From contig JAHLKF010000034.1 in NCBI GenBank assembly GCA_025558075.1, positions 1 through 64,000 of the forward strand: a stretch of 64,000 nucleotides of DNA, read 5' to 3'. Below the pieces are notes generated by a model. The model had not been told where the DNA came from, did no database searches, and was given only the letters and a program-made list of their open reading frames with translations. Numbering within the stretch: position 1 is the stretch's first letter; each line of letters begins with the position of its first letter. Below are positions 1 to 9,346 of the stretch, piece after piece. The DNA comes from Gaertneriomyces semiglobifer (lineage: Eukaryota > Chytridiomycota > Chytridiomycetes > Spizellomycetales > Spizellomycetaceae). The position numbers were made by a program, and so were the translations under genes.

Positions 1-779
1 CGACCTGTTCAGCATCTTCTGATTTTGTTAGCGCAGGTCATAACAACCCCATTATCGGTTTTAAAAGCGAAGGAAATTGTTTTTCATCCTCCCCTGCCCG
101 CTTGGAAGCAACGTGCCATCGATAACTTGAACATGGGGCATTTCAATAAGCTTGTGATGGTATTCGAGCGCCGTTTCTGGCCCGCCCATGTAGAAAGTTT
201 TGGATCTGTCGCCACACCGGAGAATTTTCCATCACCGGACTATGTAGCGTCGGCGTATGAACAGAGTCGAGGCCGTTTTTTTCTCTTCTGGTAAAGGACA
301 TAGTCAAAGATTTCCCATCATTTTCCGATGCTGACTCGGCAACTGCGCCTGTGTGTAACGTTAGGACTTTACCACATATTCGACAACCAACTCTTATCGC
401 TTTCACCTCACCTCCCGGCAGCACGGAGCAGTCCACCATCGCCCCTGAGGCTCTGGCTGCCATAGCTCTCCGTACGCTGTCTCGCATCTTCCCACATGAA
501 CGTCCTTTGCCTCAACCTAAGCAGGTAATCGCTACAACATGGGACGTCGACCCGTATGCTAGAGGTACCTATTCGTCTTTGGGAAAAGCAGCTCATGGCG
601 ACGAATATGTAGTAATGAGCAAGAGAGAAGACGGCGTGGGGTCGAGGATGATATGGGCAGGCGAACATACCGAGGGAAAATGGCCAGCTACTGTACATGG
701 AGCGGTACTAAGTGGCATGCGAGCCGCACGGGAGGTGGCTGATATGCTTCTGGGAGCGTTAAATGAGGATGTCAAATGA
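1..779 (+). CDS. LSD1/KDM1-like flavin amine oxidase, C-terminal part (5' end outside window)
   Basis: This is the C-terminal end of a flavin-dependent amine oxidase of the lysine-specific histone demethylase/polyamine oxidase type. The first visible exon ends at 290 and the second runs 365-779. The intron 291-364 (GTAAAG...TTAG) splits a Trp codon, and splicing restores the family order FLFW - PTLIAF. An acceptor just before about 36 probably begins the visible exon. The family signature near the end is the FAD-binding segment WAGEHTEGKWPATVHGAVLSG (about 650-712), very like the LSD1 segment around its AGEHT motif. The PLSVLK motif, a variant of the usual PLGVLK, lies near the left edge. By family knowledge such enzymes demethylate H3K4me1/2 in the nucleus or oxidise polyamines. 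The N-terminal SWIRM and FAD-fold regions are not in the window, so I cannot choose firmly between LSD1 and a polyamine oxidase. Confidence 0.8.
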
Positions 780-945
780 GAACATGGCACAATTAGAATA
801 AGAGGGTCCTATCTCCTACCCTGAATGGCTTACGATATTACCACGACGGTATAAACAACTAGCAGCAACGTACGCTACTACCTCAGATGTACCATGTCGC
901 AATCATGGGCTAGCCGGGCATTCCTTTTCAAGACGCTTAAATTAT

Positions 946-2144
946 TCAGTTCCTCTTTTCATTCTCGTACCCTTCCTCAACCTTTGCAACAGTCTTGGAA
1001 GTTCCCGCGGCGCTTTTGGTCATAGTTCCAGTAACGCCTTGCGAGGCAGTCCCAGAACCACTTTTGGACACAGTCGCAGTTCCAGTGCCCGCACTGCCGC
1101 TGAATGTCTCTCCAAGGAAATGAGCCCTCAACCCGGTGGTTCGAAGCCAGCCCTTCCAGCCTGACCTTTCAGCTGTCGCCCGCCCCACACCGCGTTTCGC
1201 TTCTTGCGTTTTTCGAAGGCAGTAGAGGGAGTGAAGCAGGAATGTGAACTGGACGGGCAATCCAAGCGTCGAAAGGTACGAAAAAGTGTATCCAAAATCG
1301 AAAAGTCCGCCCAGTAGGAAGCAAATGACGAATATCACGTCGCCCGTTAGAGCGAGGGCTGCCGCAATGCGGTTTTGACGGACAAATGCGTCGATAGTAG
1401 AAGCTGTGAGGTTGAACTTGTCAAATGCATTCAGCACTGCAACATTATTCGCACAAATCCGGAGAATGTAGACGCTCAGCACCGTGTCGATGAGACCGGT
1501 GATCAAAAGGAACAGAATGTAGGGCACGAAGGGGCTGATCGGGACATTGTCGCTTCCGTTGGCCACACCGACCATGAAAAGCGAAAATGCTGTCATTCCT
1601 AGTACCACACCGACCGCAACAAAACCCATAAGTATTGGCCTCTTCCACTGTTGAGGGCGGTTCTTCGTAATTAAGATGAACTGAATTCGGAACCCTTGCA
1701 CCACCGCAGCTGTCAGTGCGGATGCATACCAGAATACTGTTGAGAAGGATAATGAATACGTGACAGTCAAGGGTGCAAATTATTGGCATAATCACCTTTC
1801 GGAAGATGTCCCCAGTCGGGTTGTCCTCCAAATTGGAACCAATCACTAACTCCATAGAGTTCAATGACCAAACCCATCCAGGTCATTACAGCACCTAAGA
1901 CCATCATATTGTTGTAGAGAGTCCATCCACGTTGGAGCGCATATCTGATAGCGCGATAGCCGACGGCACTGACCAGCAACAGAGCCAAGACGATAATGGT
2001 GACATTTGCTCCGAGGAGGTTAACACCGAGACAAGCTTTTTTTTCGTCCTCCCAAGTTCCCAAATGCCCTTTGTACGTTATGATAGTCGTGCCATCCACG
2101 TCCTCCTCATAGTGACAATACGGATCGTCAACGTTGTAGAACAT
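946..2144 (-). CDS. Seven-transmembrane protein of unknown family
   Basis: Two exons, 2144-1796 and 1736-946, with intron 1737-1795 (GTGATT...ACAG), give 379 residues. The protein has an N-terminal region of about 45 residues with two cysteines. Seven hydrophobic segments follow, at about residues 46-64, 78-99, 117-137, 152-174, 187-209, 238-262 and 268-287. The last 90 residues are a hydrophilic tail rich in Ser, Thr, Gly and Lys. Seven helices, a cysteine-containing N-terminus and a Ser/Thr-rich tail are the layout of a heptahelical receptor. I see no signature of a named GPCR family, so this is architecture only. It could equally be a seven-helix transporter or enzyme. The gene is separated by 166 bp from the amine oxidase and the two converge. 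Confidence 0.75.
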
Positions 2145-3795
2145 GACGGGTACACCAACCCAGCAGGGTCCATTGCGGGCGCGGTGGCTTTTTAAGTAGG
2201 GAAATTTGGGGGATAGGTAATGTCGACTGGCCAGACTGTAAAGATAGTAACATGGATAAGGGTTATGAACTCATTTCTCGGTTGTGCGACCTCATCCAGC
2301 AATGGTAGCTTTTGTCGTCTCGGCAAATACATCATGCGAACCCGCCTTGTTCGGATTCAGCGCACATCTGGAGAGTATCCGCCAAGATGGAAACACGACA
2401 CTCTTCCAAGAGCTCAAGTGCTGGTGGGTCGCACGCTTTTTATAGCGTCTGAAAGAAGGACCTGACGCTCGCTTGGTTCTGAACACCTCTGTTCTGACGC
2501 GTTGAACGCCACAAACAATGGACATTGGCCGCCGTGGTGTTTCTTCCTTGTGGAAATCCTCCGCCGAAAAAATCGCGGGCAGGGCCGAACGTGGAGCTGT
2601 CCAACCAGGAGCTTGGCTACTGCTGCTGCGCCAAGGGGAGACTGGTGTCTTCACTATTCATCCTTGCGTATGGGCATCCGCTGAAACACTACGGAGAGAA
2701 ATCCGCTTCGGTATGGGCAGTTGAACAGCCGGAGTGCCGACTCGGATGGGGATGAACTAAAGGCGAATAGGATCATTGTATTATTTAGTCAGCTCCAGTG
2801 AACATATGTTTTATAGAGGATGCCTCACTGTGTATGACCTGATATTGGCAACATACTGAGCTCGACCGGATGATGCTCTGTGAGCGAGAATCTGGAGAGC
2901 TGCTCAACCCAAGGGGCGAGAGTGCTCCCATAATTGCCAAAAAGGAGCAGCATGTCATGCTGTTTTGAATGTTCCAACGCTGTCAAATGCGCTCACTTGC
3001 TTGACCCATTCTCGTCGCTACCAGATGAAAGCTGCACTCAGTCGGCCTGTATGAATGCGACCGCTTTTCCTTGGAATTTCTATGGCTTGTGAGCTGAGTT
3101 CCAGCCGGATTATCAAACACTACACGCTTCCGCAAGTAATCATCTAGGGTGGGAAGTGTATCTAGCGGTGTTCATGGGGTCGAGTGGGCAATATCTTTAA
3201 CATGAAGGAACGAAACCACGAACTCTATTGTTGATGACGCACCGTACAGGAGAATGTAGTTAACAAGACTAGGGTATTCTATGAACCTTGACAAGGACAG
3301 AATCCCATTTGGTCCGTTTATGTGCTTTGAATCATTCTTATCATTTTTGGGTCCCTTTGGGGCCCTTCTTGCCTGGCGTTGGTAGTAATGTCTCTGCAAA
3401 ATGGCCGGTGACACTGAGCTCATGCAAGTGTTCGGTATCCACTTTGGAGAGAGTTGCTCGTTGTGTACTGCAACAACCATTCATTTCATCCTGTCGTACG
3501 CCATCAGAATCGTCGGTCTCCAATGCATCAATAATTAAACTCAGGTACAGTGGGACTTTGCGCGTCATCCGCGATACAAGAAGAATGTTACTGGAGCATC
3601 CGGATAAGTTCGCCGATGCATTGTCTGTTCACAGTGTTCCTGGGGTACGATGCTAGATTTGCGCAAGCTTCTGTAATGTGCCGCAGAGAAGGCACGACAG
3701 GCCGCGAAGCCGCTGACATAGCCCGACGCGGAGAGAGTCCCATTTACCAGTACTGAAAGGGCCTCCCAGGTAGGCGGCCCAGATGGTTTTTGCGT
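2145..3795. other. Gene-poor stretch, no supportable gene
   Basis: Only short overlapping open frames of about 60-120 codons occur on both strands. The longest are minus strand 2292-2654 and plus strand 3288-3656. None shows a domain, a convincing start, or splice sites joining it to a longer reading frame. I recognise no transposase or reverse transcriptase motif and no terminal repeats. The part next to 2144 should hold the promoter of the seven-helix gene. The remainder may be untranslated sequence or an old, unrecognisable insertion. Confidence 0.4.
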
Positions 3796-4417
3796 TCATG
3801 GCATCAGCATGGCATCAGTGGTTCCTTCCATTGGGGGTATACGAAGGGCTTCCAACGTCGTTCTTGTCTTCTCCACTTCAGCGAGTGCGTCTTCAATCTC
3901 GCCCAACATCAGCCCGACGCTCCTCGTGGCCAGCTCCAGGTCCTTTTCGTCACCTGCTAGGTTTACGTTGTACGGAATAGATCTTCCACCTGCGGCCAAA
4001 ATACCGGACTTTGACAGTCGACGGAAAATGCGCCGTAGCAGGCCTTGGATCTCCTATGAAAGATCTCAGCATGCCATTCTCAAGATGATGAAGGTAACAG
4101 CAGCTGACTCTTACGTTGATTGCTGTGACATACCCTTCAAATTGCTCAGCGAAGGCATCTTGTGCGTCGTCGCTATTGTCCTCAGAAGCCAACTGACGGA
4201 CTGCCGCTGAAGCAAACCTCAAAAGCTTCACCACACGCTGATCAAACAAAGAGGTTGAATTGAGATGGCCAACCCAGTCATGGAAGATTAGCAATGGTGA
4301 ACTCACCTCGTCTACACTAGCCAGTGCTTTCAGTAAACGTTCATTCTCGGCCTGTGCCTCTTCTGCAACGTCGTTAGCACGGCGATGCTGATTTTCCTCG
4401 TCCTGAACTTCAACCAT
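3796..4417 (-). CDS. MED11: Mediator complex subunit 11 (MED11)
   Basis: Three exons (4417-4307, 4237-4115, 4053-3796) give 163 residues. The introns are 4238-4306 and 4054-4114, both GT-AG. The assembled protein is predicted to be largely helical. It contains the MED11-type pattern: RLLKALASVDE, then a helix beginning VVKLLRFASAAVRQLAS, then an AFAEQFEGYVTAINEIQ segment. This resembles the family order of an initial LxxLxxIDxxI helix, the ALxELS segment and a later coiled helix. MED11 is a small subunit of the Mediator head module, pairs with MED22, and works in RNA polymerase II initiation in the nucleus. Length is close to fungal homologues. The C-terminal 60 residues are less conserved. 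A different four-helix subunit is possible, but the match across the exon joins favours MED11. Confidence 0.7.
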
Positions 4418-5626
4418 GCCGCCTTATCTACTGCTCCTTTCCTGCGCCTTTGTTTGCTGTTCCAATTTTATTCACAGTGCCACAACTTTCTCGGCCGACC
4501 ATTTAATCTTCAGATCGTCACCCACAATGGCCTTTGAAAGAACTAACCAGGATAACCAAGCATGGAAATGCTAGCGGATGCTACAATCTCCAATAGGGCG
4601 GCGTAAGTAAACCTTTCGATTTGGAACTTACTGGTGCGTCGAGTACTTTTCAGTGACTAGAGTGCAGTCCGCTGTAACAAGTAACCTTTGGTGGGGAACT
4701 GACCCTAGCAGGATCGAAATTGACGACGGATGCAGTGGAATAGATAGCTGATGGACATTTGCAAAAAGGTTACCCATCTATGATGCACTCCTCTCGGACG
4801 TCCTGAACGCACATTCAGATCCGAACTGTTTTATTCGACGATCCTCAATTCTCAAACGACCGGCCTTTCTCTACTCCGTCGTATTTAAGAGAGAACTTTT
4901 TGATTTACCGGTTGGCCTTCCGATCATCCTGAATGTTAGGTCATTGCTCACGATCGCATGCGATTATGTACGTCCATCCGAAACAAAGCTGTATCCTGCC
5001 TGCAGAGCAGCGGCAACAACATTGTGTCCAGGGAAGCCTTTGAATGCAAGCTTCCCGCAGCCAGTTCTAATCATGCACTTCCTGCGCTACCGCAAGGTTT
5101 GCGCCCAACAACAGAGCGTCGCTTATGGTAATGCGGCTGCTCTCGCTTGCATCTTAATCAGTCAGATTGCCTTCAATAAACCCTTCACTGCAGATCCTTT
5201 GCCTCGGCGTGGGTCGAACCAAAAGCTTTCCGCAGATATGCTGGTAACGGCGTCATTGCTGTATCAAAGCGTATTGGTTGACCTGAACAAGTGCTGGTCT
5301 TACTAGCTCACTTCAGTGAAAGACGTCAACAGCACTGACTGCTATGGCTGGCATCGAGGGCAAGGTTTCCGACCGCCTTCTTTCAACTGTTGCCAGCCGT
5401 CTGTGTGTGTGTGTTCTTCCTTCGTTACTAAACAATAAATGAGATCAGAAAATGCGAGAGCCAAACTGTCACAAATGGTCGTCCTCGTTGAAGATTAAGG
5501 ACCTTGCACTTGCGACGCTTTCTTTGCTAATATTGGCTGGACTGATATGAGGCAGGTTGCAGTTCTCTGCTGCTGAAAAGCACTACTCGATGCAGTCCCT
5601 ATCTGTCCGATTCACCCATCACGAGA
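4418..5626. other. Intergenic region between MED11 and the repeat protein
   Basis: No supportable gene. The longest open frame (4944-5306, plus) begins at a TTG and has no recognisable domain. A short TG-dinucleotide run lies near 5401-5414. MED11 on the minus strand and the repeat protein on the plus strand diverge from this region, so both promoters should lie here. The last 200 bp before 5627 are pyrimidine-rich in places, but I see no clear TATA element. Confidence 0.4.
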
Positions 5627-8600
5627 ATGCCACCTAATCCATCATTAAACGTCGAGCGTCAGCGTAGACTCAAGGATCTGGTCGCAAAAACAACTGCGCT
5701 AACTCGACGAGTGGAAAGGATTAGTAAAACTTTTGAGGGGGAGAAAAAAAGGAGATCGGTTTGCTTGGATGAAGTGCTGGAAACTCTATTTCCCTTCGCT
5801 AATGGCCGGGCTGTCTTTACGAGCGTTGTAACTGGACGGGCAGTGAAACACATATCTGATGAATGTGAGCTATCCCCGTTCGTTCCCGACACCGCCGGGA
5901 ACTTGGTTGAGGAGCATCATTCACTCGGTGAATTGTGTGAGATTGAATCTCGCAATCCTGAGCAGAGCAATGTGTCCACGCTTTCACCGGTTACCTTCGG
6001 CGCCATTAAAGAGGAACATCACCAACTCTGTAAATCGAGTGGATTCGGGACTTCTAAGGCTGAACAATCTGATGTAACCGTGCTGCTTCCTGTCACGGTC
6101 GGCACCGTGATTGAGGAACATCACCAACATGGTGAACCGAGTGGATTCGGGACTTCTAAGGCTGAACAATTTGATGTAGCCGTGCTGCTTCCTGTCACGG
6201 TCGGCACCGTGATTGAGGAACATCACCAACATGGTGAACCGAGTGGATTCGGGACTTCTAAGGCTGAACAATTTGATGTAGCCGTGCTGCTTCCTGTCAC
6301 GGTCGGCACCGTGATTGAGGAACATCACCAACATGGTGAACCGAGTGGATTCGGGACTTCTAAGGCTGAACAATTTGATGTAGCCGTGCTGCTTCCTGTC
6401 ACGGTCGGCACCGTGATTGAGGAACATCACCAACATGGTGAACCGAGTGGATTCGGGACTTCTAAGGCTGAACAATTTGATGTAGCCGTGCTGCTTCCTG
6501 TCACGGTCGGCACCGTGATTGAGGAACATCACCAACATGGTGAACCGAGTGGATTCGGGACTTCTAAGGCTGAACAATCTGATGTAGCCGTGCTGCTTCC
6601 AGTCGCCGTCGGTGTCGTGATTGACGAACATCATGTGCTCAGTGAGCCAGCGGAAATTGGATTTGACCAAGTTCAACAAGGCGATGTATCCATGCTCCTT
6701 CCCGCCACTGTCGGCAGCGTAATTGAAGAACATTACCAATTCAACGAATCGACTAGTTTGCACCGATCCGAGGGTTCCAAGGCATTTGTGCTTACGCCCA
6801 TTGCGCTGGGGAACCTTAAACACGAAAGTTGCCCGCTTTTCGACGAACTTAGCACTGTACGCATATATGAAGAATACGAAACATCCATGCTCCTTCCGCT
6901 TGTTCAAGGAAGTCTTGTTGAGCAACGTCATTCCTCGCTCCTCTCAGAACAAGTTGAAATCGTCCTTGAAGAATGTGTGACATCGATGATATTCCCTGTC
7001 AGTTGCGGAATTTCGGTTGAGCAAGAAAATGCCTTACGCTTTAGCGAACAGGTTGACCTTGGTATTGCAGAGTGGGCATTCATGAGCCTCCCTGTTTCTC
7101 ACGGGATCTTGATCGAGGAATCACACTTTCCGCTCCTTCGCCAGGCCACCAAAACCGTTTCTGAAGAACTCGAGGGTGTGACGGTGCTTCCTGCTATCAA
7201 CGGATGCTTAGTGGAGAGTCGCCAATTTTCGCACCTTAGCGAACGTGTTGAAATGCCAGCTGATGAATGTAAGGCATTGGTAGTGTTTCCATGTGTAGAT
7301 GGACGTATGGTTGAGGCAACACATACCCCACTCGGTTGCCAGCCTGTGGACATCGCATCTGCTGAGTACGAGGCAAGGTTGGTCCTTCCGGTTGCTGACG
7401 GAAGTTTAATTGAAGAAATGCATGCCCCACTCCTTTGTGAGGCCGCCAGTCTTGACTTTGACGAGTGCAAAGCGTCAGTCTTGTTTGTTACCGCTTTTAG
7501 GTATTTGAGCGAGCATCAAGAGTCGAACCTGGGAATAGTTTCAATGGCTCCAAAGTATCAAGGGGCCGAACTGGAGAGGATCGGATCACCAGTGGATGAG
7601 ACCATTGCCACGTCCGCCGTTGAGGGCGCCGAAGCTTTGGCGGAATCTTCGATTAACATGTCCGACCATTGCACTATCTCGTACGCATCCGTCAATAGCG
7701 ACTACTCGTCAACTCCGTCATCTCCCTATATGTGCCCGTCAGATGCTGACACTGAGCTCGACATTGCATACTCTGACATTGATGAGAACGAGGACGTTGT
7801 TTATGTCAGTCATGAAGAATACCGCATCTATAAGATGTATTTCGAACCAAAAGATCCGAGAATGGAATTGATGTTATTCCAACCCCATGTGTTGGTTGGG
7901 ATTGATGAGTGGAGTGAAGGTGAAGACGAAGTCGAAGAAATTTCAAATGACGATGCGGCTAGCCGGGCTGGTACGCGAACAGACACCGATGTCGACAGCG
8001 AATTTGAACGACTTTTATGCGAGGCGCAAGAGGTTATTGACGCTGCCGGGGGGGATGATTCCATTTCCGAACTAGACCTTGAAGAGGTGAAAGGCAAACT
8101 GAATTCTAGCGACAATCAGAGCCGGTGCGTCTTCACTGTAGGGTTGGAAACACCTGTGGAAGCTTTGGAAGTAAACATTGCTACATCAATTGAACAATCA
8201 TCCGATTCAGAAACTGACACAATGCTCGATTCTGCTGTGGAACTGGATGCCGTAGACGATTGCTGTGTCGCATCGAAGCCAACGTACACAATGGTGGACA
8301 CGCCATACGTCGGGGATATGCGCGCCTCAAACGAATTCGACGCCGGCCTCCATGTGTTCTTGAAGTCAGATGATGCCGGCGGGCCGATGGTACATCAAGT
8401 ACGGGAGATTATCGAGGAGATGTTGGACGTAACGTTTCGTGAGATTGATGTGAAAGGCGAGATGGCAACGGATCAATCCGTTGCCCCTTCAGCATCTCCC
8501 CGGGAAATCGTAGTTGTTCCGGAAAGTTTAGAGATCCAATCAAAGGATTCGTCAGGCCATCCTCAGGCGCTAGAGCTGCAGGCACAAGCAGCTGTCAATT

Positions 8601-9055
8601 TACGTTCCAAATCAATGTACGATTCTAAAGCTGTGGTGGAGCGGTTCCTTGCCCTATCATTGGAGAAGCTGCTTACCATTTTGGACTTAAAAGCCAGCAC
8701 TCCGCTTTCAATTCGGATGTCAGGTCAGCAAGTGATATTCTGGGTGCGGTTCCTTAGCATCGCCTTAGTGGTTCAGCAAGTCTACTTGCTTTCATGCTTG
8801 CTCTCACAGTTTTCGCTCTCGACGTTGTTCGACAAACAACCGCCAATGCACCGCTGGACAGGCCCGTATCCCTTGTACAGTGTTTCCGCCATACCTGCGC
8901 AAGTCATTGCTGATATGGATTTGGACTTGTTTGCGAATGATGAGAATGATCTTACAAAGTATATAGTGTATCTGGGACATCTGCTTGTCATATCGGGGTT
9001 GGGACGGTGCGTGTGGGAAAGGACTTTGAAGAGCAGTAACCATGGAAGTTTATGA
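5627..9055 (+). CDS. Large intronless repeat protein with C-terminal hydrophobic segments
   Basis: A single uninterrupted frame of 1142 residues. After about 80 basic and polar residues, a tandem repeat of roughly 32-34 residues runs to about residue 640. Each unit centres on a pattern like xxxLLPVxxGxxIEExH. Six of these units (about 6041-6652) are almost identical at the DNA level; the others are diverged to shared hydrophobic and Gly/Glu/His positions. Residues about 700-1000 are acidic and Ser/Thr-rich. Two hydrophobic segments, about 1031-1065 and 1112-1128, could anchor the protein in a membrane near its C-terminus. There is no obvious signal peptide. I do not recognise the repeat. A cell-surface or organelle tether with a length-variable stalk is one inference. 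The lack of introns is unusual beside its neighbours. Confidence 0.8.
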   Translation: MPPNPSLNVERQRRLKDLVAKTTALTRRVERISKTFEGEKKRRSVCLDEVLETLFPFANGRAVFTSVVTGRAVKHISDECELSPFVPDTAGNLVEEHHSLGELCEIESRNPEQSNVSTLSPVTFGAIKEEHHQLCKSSGFGTSKAEQSDVTVLLPVTVGTVIEEHHQHGEPSGFGTSKAEQFDVAVLLPVTVGTVIEEHHQHGEPSGFGTSKAEQFDVAVLLPVTVGTVIEEHHQHGEPSGFGTSKAEQFDVAVLLPVTVGTVIEEHHQHGEPSGFGTSKAEQFDVAVLLPVTVGTVIEEHHQHGEPSGFGTSKAEQSDVAVLLPVAVGVVIDEHHVLSEPAEIGFDQVQQGDVSMLLPATVGSVIEEHYQFNESTSLHRSEGSKAFVLTPIALGNLKHESCPLFDELSTVRIYEEYETSMLLPLVQGSLVEQRHSSLLSEQVEIVLEECVTSMIFPVSCGISVEQENALRFSEQVDLGIAEWAFMSLPVSHGILIEESHFPLLRQATKTVSEELEGVTVLPAINGCLVESRQFSHLSERVEMPADECKALVVFPCVDGRMVEATHTPLGCQPVDIASAEYEARLVLPVADGSLIEEMHAPLLCEAASLDFDECKASVLFVTAFRYLSEHQESNLGIVSMAPKYQGAELERIGSPVDETIATSAVEGAEALAESSINMSDHCTISYASVNSDYSSTPSSPYMCPSDADTELDIAYSDIDENEDVVYVSHEEYRIYKMYFEPKDPRMELMLFQPHVLVGIDEWSEGEDEVEEISNDDAASRAGTRTDTDVDSEFERLLCEAQEVIDAAGGDDSISELDLEEVKGKLNSSDNQSRCVFTVGLETPVEALEVNIATSIEQSSDSETDTMLDSAVELDAVDDCCVASKPTYTMVDTPYVGDMRASNEFDAGLHVFLKSDDAGGPMVHQVREIIEEMLDVTFREIDVKGEMATDQSVAPSASPREIVVVPESLEIQSKDSSGHPQALELQAQAAVNLRSKSMYDSKAVVERFLALSLEKLLTILDLKASTPLSIRMSGQQVIFWVRFLSIALVVQQVYLLSCLLSQFSLSTLFDKQPPMHRWTGPYPLYSVSAIPAQVIADMDLDLFANDENDLTKYIVYLGHLLVISGLGRCVWERTLKSSNHGSL
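6041..6652. repeat. Tandem 102-bp coding repeat, six near-identical copies
   Basis: The sequence GGATTCGGGACTTCTAAGG recurs at 6041, 6143, 6245, 6347, 6449 and 6551, exactly 102 bp apart. Copies 2-5 appear identical including third codon positions. The first and last copies carry a few changes, for example the codon after GAACAA (TCT instead of TTT). The unit encodes 34 residues. Because 102 is divisible by three and no stop falls in the unit, other frames also stay open, which produces the 315-codon antisense frame at 5984-6931. Confidence 0.95.
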
Positions 9056-9346
9056 TGATAAGTGTTGGATTTTAGCTTTTGTAGATATAGTAAAGATGAG
9101 GTTTACAAGTAAGAATACCTTTAGTTAATTAGTTTTGTACGTAGCAAGTACTCTGTGAATAATTTGAATTTGGGTGCAATGGATTGGAAGAATACCTGTC
9201 GATGGTATGATGTTGCCAGGTTCATTCTCGAGTGGAAGCAGTACATCGAGCGCAGGCAAATCATTCGGCCAAGGCCAGGTGCAATGTCGGATTGCTCGGT
9301 TACACGTAACATATTTCAGCTATTTACAATGGAAATGACAGTCGCC

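Noticed and set aside
2292..2654. 120-codon minus-strand ORF in the left gene-poor region
   Set aside because: No domain, no supporting splice sites, and three overlapping plus-strand frames of equal quality.
4944..5306. 120-codon plus-strand ORF
   Set aside because: It begins at TTG, with no domain and no joinable neighbour exon.
5984..6931. 315-codon minus-strand ORF
   Set aside because: It is a mirror of the tandem repeat in the sense gene; composition is poor outside the repeat and no start context or domain supports it.
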